Of a stretch of 64,000 bases of DNA, positions 33,501 through 42,334 are shown one piece after another. The stretch lies in the NCBI RefSeq assembly GCF_036711975.1, contig NC_091972.1:34539001-34603000 (forward strand), read 5' to 3'. How positions within the stretch are numbered: the stretch's first letter is position 1; the number at the start of each line of letters is the position of its first letter. The notes below the pieces were generated by a model, which had not been told where the DNA came from, did no database searches, and saw only the letters and a program-made list of their open reading frames with translations. A program made the translations under genes and the position numbers. This DNA is from Onthophagus taurus. Its lineage: Eukaryota; Arthropoda; Insecta; Coleoptera; Scarabaeidae.

Positions 33501-35573
33501 GCGATGGGAGCTGGTATTGCAAAGGAATTTAAAAAGCGATTTGGCTCCGTTGAAAAATTAAGATCCGAGGAGAAAGGAGTTGGTGACATAGTACCGCAAA
33601 TAGCGGAGAAACGAAAAATATACCATTTAATTACAAAGGACGAATACTACCATAAACCAACGTACCACATGTTGAGACAGTGTCTAGAAACGTTACGGGA
33701 GGAAATGAATAAATCTGGGGAGAGATATTTGGCAATACCCAGAATAGGATGTGGTCTCGATAAACTAAAGTGGAGCCTAGTTAAAGAAGAATTAAGAGAA
33801 TGTTTTGAGGGAACGAATACCATGATAATGGTATATAAATTACCTTTTGTTAAAAACAAAACACTATGTAAAATACAGGAAAATATAGCAACGCCAGTTT
33901 GGGATAAAAATGTTATTTTGAAAGAACAAGATAAGGACGAGTTTTGCATTGAAATACGGGATTCTCTTTCATCAAACAAAGATCTTAGGGATAGTTATTT
34001 CATAGATAATGATAAGCTCTTATTTAAAACTGATGAGTTAGGAAAAGAAGTACTAGTGTTGCCGAAATCATTTGTGCAGAAGGCTTTGCATGATTACCAC
34101 GATTTACCATTTGCAGGTCATGGCGGTCAAGCGAAAACATTAGCTTTACTTAAGGATAGGGTATTTTGGCCGTCTATGACACGTGATGTTAAAAAGTATT
34201 GTTCGAATTGTGAGTCATGCAATAGACGTAAAACTTCCCCCCATATGTCTAGAGCACCCTTGCAAAAATTTACAACTGTTCGAAAGCCATTCGAAAGAAG
34301 TTCAATGGACATAGTGGGTCCGTTACCAACAACATACAAAGGAAACAAGTATATACTTACGTTCCAGGACTATTTCACCAAATATTTAGAGGCAGTAGCC
34401 TTACCTGATCAGAAGGCTGATACTGTGGCTCGAGCTTTTGTAACGCAAATAGTAAGTCGCCACGGTACTCCTCTGCAGTTGCTCACCGATCAGGGTACAA
34501 ATTTTGTGTCGTCACTCATGAAGGAAATTTGTAAGCTATTAAATATCGACAAAATACAAACCACACCGTATCATCCCGAGTGCAATGGTCTTATCGAGAG
34601 AAGTCATCGGGTGATCAAGGACGTACTATCTCACTATGTTAAAAAGGACCAAAGAACCTGGGATGAATGGCTACCCTATGTTCTTCTGGCGTACAGATCA
34701 ACGGTGCATAGTAGTACGGGCTATACCCCCCACTTTTTGTTATACGGCAGGGAAATGGAATTACCAGTGGATGTTTTTCTCCGACCCTCCAGGTGTAAGT
34801 ACGACTGTGATGAGAACTATGTGACGGAATTGGCAGCGCGAATGAACCACGTGTATGAGACGGTTTTTGAAAGTTTGCAGTTTGCCGCTCGAAGACAGGC
34901 TGAGTATTATAATAAAAGAAGTAAGCACAGAGATTTTTACGTAGGAGAGTTGGTACTCTTAAAAGACACATCTATAAAACCAGGTCTAAATAGAAAATTA
35001 GCCCAACCTTGGATAGGACCGTACATGATTACAAAAATTAAAGGACCAGAGAACTACGAAATTACATCAGTAAACGGAAAGCTAAAATCTATTGTACATA
35101 GTAATAGATTGAAATCATTTCGAACTAATAAAGACTCAACCCCGAAAGAGTGTAAAAGCCTAGATTCGAATGTACACCTCGAAGAAATAAACGAAGACCG
35201 GTATGTTGATCCACATATGCCGATAATCAGTTTACATACACCGGATCTGACTTTTCGAAAAAATACAGGAGTAACAGATTTACTAAATGAGACCCCCTGC
35301 CCAAAAATTAATATATGTCCGAGACGATTAATTCTAGAAGAGAGTGATGATACTAGTACAGCAGAAAATCTGGAAGGGAAAAATGAATGTATGAGTAAGG
35401 AGTTGTTGGAGTCAATAGCTGAACCTTCTGAAAACCCTTCAGAAATAGAAAGAGAACGTGAGGACGATAGCATTATTATTAAGGCACCAGAATTAATAGA
35501 TGAACCCCTTGAAGAACCGTTGGCAATACGACGGGAGAGGAGAGCCATAAAACTTCCAGCTAGGTATAGGTAA
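30510..35573 (+). CDS. Pol polyprotein: PR, RT, RNase H, macrodomain, integrase
   Basis: Entered by -1 frameshift near 30510; the first ATG in frame is at 30627, and residue numbers count from it (1,648 aa). Aspartic protease with DTGS at 25-28. Acidic, Glu/Lys-rich linker about 180-360. Reverse transcriptase with the catalytic YLDD at 654-657. RNase H from about 800 (first Asp 804 in ATDAS). A TARG1/OARD1-type macrodomain at about 937-1073. Integrase with an HHCC zinc finger from His1155 and a DDE core D1228, D1288, E1324 (D-35-E exact). A GPY/F-like segment near 1450-1480 and a charged tail. It processes particles, copies RNA to DNA and integrates it. No stop or frameshift seen, so it could be active. 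The macrodomain is not part of standard Ty3/gypsy Pol. Confidence 0.95.
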   Translation, partial: RISSCGEYPNRRRLELKGYDRSIKSVENYDPTVNKIIPHMRLIFETPFSIKLFNKNKPITMLVDTGSPVTIIKHSCVISEAIKPMSGDFSISGITGHGIDMLGTTELNFSLGNESNLGDFSCYVCLDNLPLTTDGVLGRDFMEFHNVIIDFSKGSLNVGGIDVRFSSIMNVNLGSQRIVSTDSLECRESTTSGLGVGQVDNLELANDYVSELSTEINLIEPQVTRTEYLIKKREVEEKYVTEETNQRTRFMPLEVNVLVEEFGELSSDSNDDYETGYRRMIDVNVDRDCHDRRIEEEEKKTEKLKTKESQRESREGESQEDPSGSSGLVTQKSRIVAENNELRECENEEEIKDETDMKDTEENEINNDKNCQCNPVITVEEDIVEPFTEKVLAVDVRNNNKKNDIVIESSKTPFHPNILIGRCAVPRGEKPRVLVANIGEESITIPKHTEIARAYSCIIPNKKVNPEVKSEMVAMIRENEETSTFLESISLVHLSETDKEKVEKLLLDYRDIFDNGDESFTKTHKVKHQIITENVPPISKRPYRVPVHQREFLQEEIDKLLKKNIIKPSHSPWSAPVVIVNRQMSDGSIKPRVCIDYRGLNAVTKKDVYPLPNLQETVDVLGKTNLFSVFDVASAYHQIEVEKNDREKTAFSTPFGHYESNRMMFGLVNAPATFQRFMNFTFSGLLGTHCLVYLDDIIIFNGTGVDDHLNKLQTIFDRIRDAGLKLKMEKSQIAVPKVSYLGHIISAQGVQPDPGKINSIQNFPVPKNVRNCREFLGLVGWYRKFIPDFTRLAAPITKLTRKDVAFKFEKEQLEAVESLKAAITSESVLIFPDFNEPFILATDASNTGLGAILSQVREGNERPVAFASRGLKKAELNYSTTEKECLAVIFGIKQFRCYLYGRRFTIITDHRPLKWLMNIKDPSSRLARWALMLMEYDFEIIHRPGRKHGNVDALSRNSIVSLIRKDEKDKLCINEVEGNLFDAPQGWVLAHCVSADFAMGAGIAKEFKKRFGSVEKLRSEEKGVGDIVPQIAEKRKIYHLITKDEYYHKPTYHMLRQCLETLREEMNKSGERYLAIPRIGCGLDKLKWSLVKEELRECFEGTNTMIMVYKLPFVKNKTLCKIQENIATPVWDKNVILKEQDKDEFCIEIRDSLSSNKDLRDSYFIDNDKLLFKTDELGKEVLVLPKSFVQKALHDYHDLPFAGHGGQAKTLALLKDRVFWPSMTRDVKKYCSNCESCNRRKTSPHMSRAPLQKFTTVRKPFERSSMDIVGPLPTTYKGNKYILTFQDYFTKYLEAVALPDQKADTVARAFVTQIVSRHGTPLQLLTDQGTNFVSSLMKEICKLLNIDKIQTTPYHPECNGLIERSHRVIKDVLSHYVKKDQRTWDEWLPYVLLAYRSTVHSSTGYTPHFLLYGREMELPVDVFLRPSRCKYDCDENYVTELAARMNHVYETVFESLQFAARRQAEYYNKRSKHRDFYVGELVLLKDTSIKPGLNRKLAQPWIGPYMITKIKGPENYEITSVNGKLKSIVHSNRLKSFRTNKDSTPKECKSLDSNVHLEEINEDRYVDPHMPIISLHTPDLTFRKNTGVTDLLNETPCPKINICPRRLILEESDDTSTAENLEGKNECMSKELLESIAEPSENPSEIEREREDDSIIIKAPELIDEPLEEPLAIRRERRAIKLPARYR
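33435..33845 (+). other. Macrodomain (TARG1/OARD1-like) embedded in Pol
   Basis: Pol residues 937-1073. It starts EGNLFDAP and LAHCVSADFAMGAGIAKEFK, the ADP-ribose-binding loop with MGAGIA, and ends with the IPRIGCGLDKLKW and MVYKLP strands of the fold. The residues equivalent to TARG1 Lys84 and Asp125 are Lys1004 (in LITKDEYYHKPTY) and Asp1045 (in GCGLD), 41 apart as in TARG1. TARG1 removes ADP-ribose from acidic residues and deacetylates O-acetyl-ADP-ribose (family knowledge); catalytic competence here is inference. It lies between RNase H and the integrase zinc finger, the slot where some lentiviruses carry a dUTPase. Confidence 0.93.
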
Positions 35574-35812
35574 AGTATAAGGTATACAGGTAAAAAAAAA
35601 AGAAAAAAAAAATAAATAACTAATAAATAAATAAAAATATTAATATTAAAATAAGTAAATTAATAAGTTAAATACTAAAATTAAAAAGAAAATAAATTTA
35701 TTTATTTTTTTTTTAAATAATAAAAAAAAAATATATAATTAATAGCTTTTATTGTCTATTCTGTTGTTGATTACTAAACACCGGAAAATCGGATTTTTGT
35801 TTTTGTTTGTTT
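35574..35812. other. AT-rich low-complexity spacer after pol
   Basis: Runs of A and TAAATAAATAAA with no open frame. It ends in a pyrimidine tract and CAG (35813-35815) that would serve as a splice acceptor for a subgenomic env RNA. Confidence 0.5.
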
Positions 35813-35815
35813 CAG

Positions 35816-36905
35816 CGCTCTTAACTACTTTATTGGCGATTGGAGCCTACATAAATATAGGATTAACAATTTATTATCACATACGATTGTAGCACCCGTA
35901 GTGTTAATATTAGTCTCATATCGCTAAAAAAAAAAAAACGTTGGAAATTGTTCACAAATAAGGTCCAATTATGTAGAAAACATGTTACAAGTGCAAATAG
36001 TCCAAAGAGCCCGGATTCACCGACAAATCGTATATAGAAACACATAAAAATCGCTTATTGTTGGCCCCGTTATCACCAACCACCGTTAGTTTGCTCGCTA
36101 AGAATGAAACGAGTTATGTCGGCCGTGCAATCGGAGAAGTCCTGTACATATTGAAATGTGTACCAAAGAGAGTGCAAGTAAGAAAAACGTATACTTGCTA
36201 CCATGAACTTCCTGTCTCTGATACGGATAACCGGTCCTATTTTGAGTCGCCAATGACACATGTACTCCTGGACTATGCAGACCAGGTTGACCGCAACCTC
36301 ATTAATTCACCAATGTATCAGATTGAAAAGCCCTGGGTAGCCTTAACTCCACTGCAGGTATCCCAGACACCTCCTGATGGACTTCTACCTTATGAAGATT
36401 CAGAAATCAAAATTTAGTACCATTATGAATTTGGGAGTGGCCGAAATTTATAACAACGAAGACGTCAGACAAGCACAAGAAATAGTACAAGTCGGCTTGG
36501 AACGATCAGCTATAAACAATGTCATTATTAGAAAAATCCAGGGAAAGAAGACAGAAAAATAAGAACTGGATTCAACTATTTCATGCGGAAGAGTTGCGTA
36601 AATTTGCTAAGAGCACGTTATCGCACGAGTGATTGTTTTATTGTGTTTCGTAAAGGGACTCGCTAGCGTGATATTGAATGGCTACGCAATATATAAAACC
36701 TTGGGATGCGGTATCGTCATCTTGGCCAGTTGCGGAAAAATTTTACGATGTGGCTTCTTAATCAGAGAAGGGGTGAGGATCTTGCTTCGCCAGAAACTCC
36801 GACTAACATAGTTCCTGAGGCAACCAATTCCACAAGCCCTGAAGTGATGGTTTCAAATATATATTCTGAGGTACCGACCTCTCCAAGTTGGATGCGGAAA
36901 TAAAT
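35816..36905 (+). pseudogene. Broken env-like gene remnant
   Basis: A segment at 36001-36417, open without a usual ATG, has a CYHELPV motif and a downstream Pro-rich stretch like the middle of the envelope-like protein of insect errantiviruses. Further pieces in other frames follow (36377-36562, 36629-36811 with hydrophobic stretches, 36706-36903). At least three stops or frame changes separate them, and there is no signal peptide in frame. It cannot make a full envelope protein. Because the LTRs are identical, the env was probably already broken in the source copy. Confidence 0.6.
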
Positions 36906-37561
36906 GGTAACCAAGATTCAGACAACTTCGTCTGTTACAGATCCTATTAAACCAAGAATACTTACTCCGAAATTGTCCTTCATTCAAAAAAAATCCTGAA
37001 ATATACGATTCCTATCATTTGTAAATAATCATTAAATAAAAAAAAAACATTCTAAATAAATCAACAATGTCTTATCGTCGACACATAAATGGAGCCAGCT
37101 GAGAACATGTTTATTTTCCACCGAAGAAATGTAGTAGCACACGTCAGGTCGCCCCGAGATGTGATGACAGCTTCTCTACTTCGACTACTTGACTGTGCGT
37201 GCGTGGTAGTTCTTAAACGTTTTGGTGTGAAGGACTATGTTACAACTTTTAAAATAATTTTTAATAAATTAAGTGTTAAAATCGGTGAAAGACTCTTAAG
37301 AAAGTGACTAAAATGCATATGTAAAAAAAAAAAAAAAATTGACTTTTTGTTTCAAAAGAATATCAATAAAAATGTGTTTTCGTAATTAAAATTATGTGAA
37401 AATTGGACTCTATGTTACTGAGAAGTGTTTAGATGTAGACTTTTTGTAACGATTGAGATTGTTGATTCTTAAGATTTCAAGTAGATATCGGAAATACTAG
37501 AATGCGGTTTGTATTGTTCATTTTGGTATCATAAATAAGGCTCTTAAGGGAGCCTTCTTTT
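36906..37561. other. 3' noncoding region of the retrotransposon
   Basis: No convincing gene. The 72-residue frame at 37089-37307 shows no domain. Confidence 0.4.
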
Positions 37562-37577
37562 AAAAAGGTGGGAGGGA
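37562..37577 (+). promoter_or_regulatory. Polypurine tract
   Basis: AAAAAGGTGGGAGGGA, almost all purines, directly abuts the 3' LTR and would prime plus-strand DNA synthesis. Confidence 0.85.
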
Positions 37578-38365
37578 TGTAACAAACCGCATTTTGGGAT
37601 TCGAAAGCGATTAAAAAAAAATAATAAAACGCAATACAGGCAGAACTTTGTAATTTAATTACGAAGTTGCGTCTTGAGAACCGAGGGTCCAGACTAAATA
37701 CTACGTAGGCGGTTCTGGCAGGAATGTGCCGAGGTGGCAGTTAGAGTAGATGGAGCAGGGAAGAAATGAAGAAAAAATCGGGGAGTCGGTTACGGGATTG
37801 GAACAGAAAAGCATCGGGCGAAACCGGGAAATTAAAGTTTTTGTTGTGTTTTTAAATTCGAGTCGTGCGATTTGAACTTATAGCAATTTAGTTATAAAAT
37901 TCGTTGAATTGGATTCTCTTTCTTCGATGAATATTTTACTTTAACAAACGGGTAAGCGTTATTAAAATCTTAAACTTCCGATTTCTCATTGAACCTGCTA
38001 ACCACCTCGGCAAATTTCGTAATGATGTTGTTGAATAGCTTATGTCATGTAATTTTTACTTTTTAAAACCTTTGTCAGTTGTTTTTTTTTATATATAATA
38101 TAATACGTTCTTGTTCAAAAATAAAGCAAACTTATTCTTTAGCAGTGAAATTTCGTTTTCTTTCAATCTATTTTTATTCTTAATTTCAAATTACTGCCGT
38201 TTGCTTTCAAGTGAACGAATGCAGTGTGCCAAACCCTAACTCAGTCATTGCTAGCTATCAAGAAAACGGTAGTGCGTGGACAGTTGGGTACGCGAGCCGC
38301 TCCGTGGACCTAGCTAGGAAACCCACTACGGGAAACGAGAAGTTCTCGAGAGCTAGTTTGTGACA
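37578..38365 (+). repeat. 3' LTR, 788 bp
   Basis: Same length and, line by line, the same sequence as the 5' LTR, including the homopolymer runs. It is followed by the GGCA target duplication. Confidence 0.95.
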
Positions 38366-41300
38366 GGCATGATGCATAAAAGATATTGATCGATCATTGG
38401 TATTCATCAGCTTATAGGTCTCTAAATATGAAAATGTTTAAGTTCAATCATTTTCCTACCTAAATTGGTTATAACTTAAAAACTAAAGATGATAGAAAAA
38501 AATGTTTCAGATGAAAAACATTCTAAATTAATCCAGAAATAATAATTCATAAACGGTTTTACTTCATCCTTGATGATTATTCATTTATAAGAGACACATC
38601 ACGAAGATTTTCAAAATTAATGATTTTGAAATCAAAATAAAACATAAATCTAAAACTGAAAATGGTGGAATGTATTGTTTCAGCTAGTAAGCATTTAAAT
38701 TAACTTTAAAGGTATGATGTATAAAAGATTTTGATCCATCAGCTTATAGGTCTCTAAATATGAAAATGTTTAAGTTCAATCATGTTCCTGCCTAAATAGG
38801 TTATAAGTTGTAACTTAAAAACTAAAGATGATTGAAAAAAATGTTTCAGATGAAAAACATTCTAAATTAATCCAGAAATAATAATTCATAAACGGTTTTA
38901 CTTCATCCTTGATGATTATTCATTTATAAGAGACAAATCATCAAGATTTCCAAATTTAACGATTTTGAAATCAAAATAAGATATAAATCTAAATCTGAAA
39001 CTGCTGGAACGTTTTGCTTCAGCTAGTAAGCATTTAAATTAACTTTAAAGGTATGATGTATAAAAGATTTTGATCCATCAGCTTATAGGTCTCTAAATAT
39101 GAAAATGTTTAAGTTCAATCAAGTTCCTACCTAAATAGGTTATAACTTAAAAACTAAAGATGATAGAAGAAAATGTTTCAGATGAAAAACGTTCTATATT
39201 AATCCAAGAATAATAATCCATAAACGGTTTTACTTCATCCTTGATGATTATTCATTTATAAGAGACACATCATGAAGATTTCTAAAATTAACGATTTTGA
39301 AATCAAAATAAGATATAAATCTAAAACTGAAAATGGTGGAATGTATTGTTTCAGCTAATAAGCATTGAAATTAACCTTAAAGGCACGATGCATAAAAGAT
39401 TTTGATCCATCATTGGTATTCATCAGCTTATAGGTCTCTAAATATGAAAATGTTTAAGTTTAATCATTTTCCTACCTAAATAGGTTATAACTAAAAAACC
39501 AAAAATAATAGAAAGAAATACTTCAGATTAAAAACATTCTCAATTAATCCAAAAATAATAATCCATAAACGGTTTTACCTCATCCTTGATGATTATTCAT
39601 TTATAAGACATACAACACAAAGGTTTCCAAATTAAACGATTTTGAAATCAAAATAAGATATAAATCCAAAACTGAAATTGCTGGAATGTATTGTTTCAGC
39701 TAATAAGCACTAACATTAACCTTAAAGGAATGATGCATAAAAGATTTTGATCCATCATTGGTATTCATCAGCTTATAGGTCTCTAAATACGCAAATGTTT
39801 AAATTCAGTCATGTATCTACCTAAATAGGTTATAACTTCAAAACTAAAGATTATAGAAAGAAATGTTTCAGATGAAAAACATTCTAAATCAATCCAGAAA
39901 TAATAATTCATAAACGGTTTTACTTCATCCTTGATGATTATTCATCTATAAGAGACAAATCACCACGATTTCCAAATTTAACGATTTTGAAATCAAAATA
40001 CGACATAAGCCTAAAATTGAAATTGCTGGAATGTATTGTTTCAGTCAACAAGCATTTAAATTAACCCTAAAGGCATGATGCATAAAAGATATTGATCCAT
40101 CATTGGTATTCATCAGCTTATAGGTCTCTAAATATGAAAATGTTTAAGTTCAATCATTTTCCTACCTAAATTGGTTATAACTTAAAAACTAAAGATGATA
40201 GAAAAAAATGTTTCAGATGAAAAACATTCTAAATTAATCCAGAAATAATATTTCATAAACGGTTTTACTTCATCCTTGATGATTATTCATTTATAAGAGA
40301 CACATCATGAAGATTTCCAAAATTAATGATTTTGAAATCAAAATAAGATATAAATCTAAAACTGAAACTGATGGAACGTTTTGCTTCAGCTAGTAAGCAT
40401 TTAAATTAACTTTAAAGGTATGATGTATAAAAGATTTTGATCCATCAGCTTATAGGTCTCTAAATATGAAAATGTTTAAGTTCAATCAAGTTCCTACCTA
40501 AATAGGTTATAACTTAAAAACTAAAGATGATAGAAGAAAATGTTTCAGATGAAAAACGTTCTATATTAATCCAAAAATAATAATCCATAAACGGTTTTAC
40601 TTCATCCTTGATGATTATTCATTTATAAGAGACAAATCACCACGATTTCCAAATTTAACGATTTTGAAATCAAAATACGACATAAACCTAAAATTGAAAT
40701 TGCTGGAATGTATTGTTTCAGTTAATAAGCATTGAAATTAACCTTAAAGGTATGATGCATAAAAGATTTTGATCCATCATTGGTATTCATCAGCTTATAG
40801 ATCTCTAAATATAAAAATGTTTTAAGTTCAATTATTTTCCTACCTAAATATGTATAACTCAAAAACCAAAAATGATGGAAAGAAATGTTTCGGATTAAAA
40901 ACATTCTAAATTAATTCAAAAATAATAATCCATAAACGGTTTTATTTCATCCTTGATGATTATACATTTATAAAAGACAAATCACGAAGATTTCCAAAAT
41001 TAATGATTTTGATATCAAAATGTGATGTTAATTTAAATGTGAAACTTCTGGAATGTATTGTTTCAGCTGATAAGCATTCAAATTAACCTTAAAGGCATGG
41101 TCCATAAACGATATTCGTCCATCATTAGTATTTATTAGCTTATAAATTTCCTAATGCAAATTTAGTTAATTTCGTTACTAAATAGGTTGTAACCCAAAAA
41201 CTAAAAATGATGGAAAGAAATGTTTTAGATGAAAAATATTTTAAATTAATTCAAAAATAATAATCCATAAACGATGTTGCTTCATTTTGTTTATTATTAA

Positions 41301-41410
41301 TTGATAAGAGACAAGACACGATGATATCCAAATTTAACGAATTATAACTCAAAAACTGAAAATGATAGAATGAAATGTTTCAGATAAAAAACTTTCTACT
41401 TAAGCCCATA
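38366..41410. repeat. Satellite array, right part, about 9 monomers
   Basis: Continuation of the 24166-28406 array; the AAACGGTTTTACTTCATCC block recurs near 38551, 38891, 39224, 39569, 39913, 40259 and 40583. The last copies, near 40932 and 41268, are increasingly diverged and the array fades out around 41400, as expected at an array edge. Confidence 0.9.
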
Positions 41411-42223
41411 AGGGAGTAAATAATATCAATTAATAATCTTAGATTAATCCAACTTTGAAGTAATAAACATTAATGAAAATAATTAATAAAAATTATTAAG
41501 GATTTGATAGGGAAAACAAGTTTATTAAAAATAAAACGATATAAATAATGCTGATCATAAATATATTTATAATATTTATTAGTTTCTACAAAACAAGCAA
41601 ATCATCAGTCAAGAACATAGTTTCAATTTCCTTAAGTTACATTATTGCAAGAAAAAAGCTTATAATATATTAAGTTGCTCTGACAATGTATCTAATATGA
41701 CTACTCTAATACTTTGATTGGTGATCAAAGTCATAAATAGCTACCAAAGTGTCTTAGAAAGGTTGTAAAATTGGTTTTCATTATAATGTTTTCAAAGGTT
41801 TTCGATTCACAAAGATAGTTATCACCCTGTATTTGCTATAAATATTTTTATCTTTTTCTAGTTACCGTATATTGACTTTTAATCAATAAATTGCGAAACA
41901 AAATATAATAGAAACAATAATAAACTAAATTAAATGTATTCCAAATACTATTATATTCCTTAATATATTAGGGATTTAAGAAAATTAAACAAAATTTAGA
42001 TATCACAGAAACAGAATTTTAACGAATAGTTATTTAAGGTACAACTTATTGCTTGCAAGTTACACACTACTTATCAACTAATAAAATAATACTTGGAAAT
42101 TTTCTTACATTTCATTTTTTTTGTTAATAAATATAAAAACTCAATATTTACATAATTTTTTAAAAAAAGAATTGGAAATTAGAATGGAGCTTGAGAAAAT
42201 GATTTTGGCAGTATCAGTAATTA
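41411..42223. other. 3' UTR/downstream region of the phospholipid phosphatase gene
   Basis: AT-rich, with no open frame of note. It presumably includes the 3' UTR of the distal alternative last exon. Confidence 0.4.
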
Positions 42224-42334
42224 CTATACGTGCGACTGTGCGTGTCCGTTACGGCCGTTTAAATGATTCATTTCCGTAGGATGATGATCATCCTCGGGTT
42301 GTATAGCCGGGAAAAGATCCGAGACGTATTTAGC
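42224..42334 (-). CDS. PLPP: Distal alternative last exon of PLPP
   Basis: After a TTTCAG acceptor it encodes AKYVSDLFPAIQPEDDHHPT and a further 16 residues, His/Asn-rich, to a stop. Phase 0, matching the 43141-43317 exon end. Confidence 0.8.
   Translation of the reverse strand, partial: AKYVSDLFPAIQPEDDHHPTEMNHLNGRNGHAQSHV

Larger units (their letters stand above)
28407..38365 (+). mobile_element. Complete Ty3/gypsy LTR retrotransposon with macrodomain in Pol
   Basis: 9,959 bp: 5' LTR 28407-29194, primer-binding region, gag, -1 frameshift site, pol, env remnant, polypurine tract, 3' LTR 37578-38365. GGCA is duplicated at both junctions (28403-28406 and 38366-38369), and removing the element rejoins a normal satellite monomer (AAGGCATGATGC). 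The LTRs appear identical over 788 bp, so insertion is very recent. Gag and pol are open, so the copy may be active or mobilisable. The env remnant and the GPY/F-type integrase end suggest the errantivirus-like gypsy group; the exact lineage needs an RT tree. Confidence 0.95.

Noticed and set aside
33647..33979. Long antisense frames under pol
   Set aside because: Shadows of the pol reading frame with no domain.
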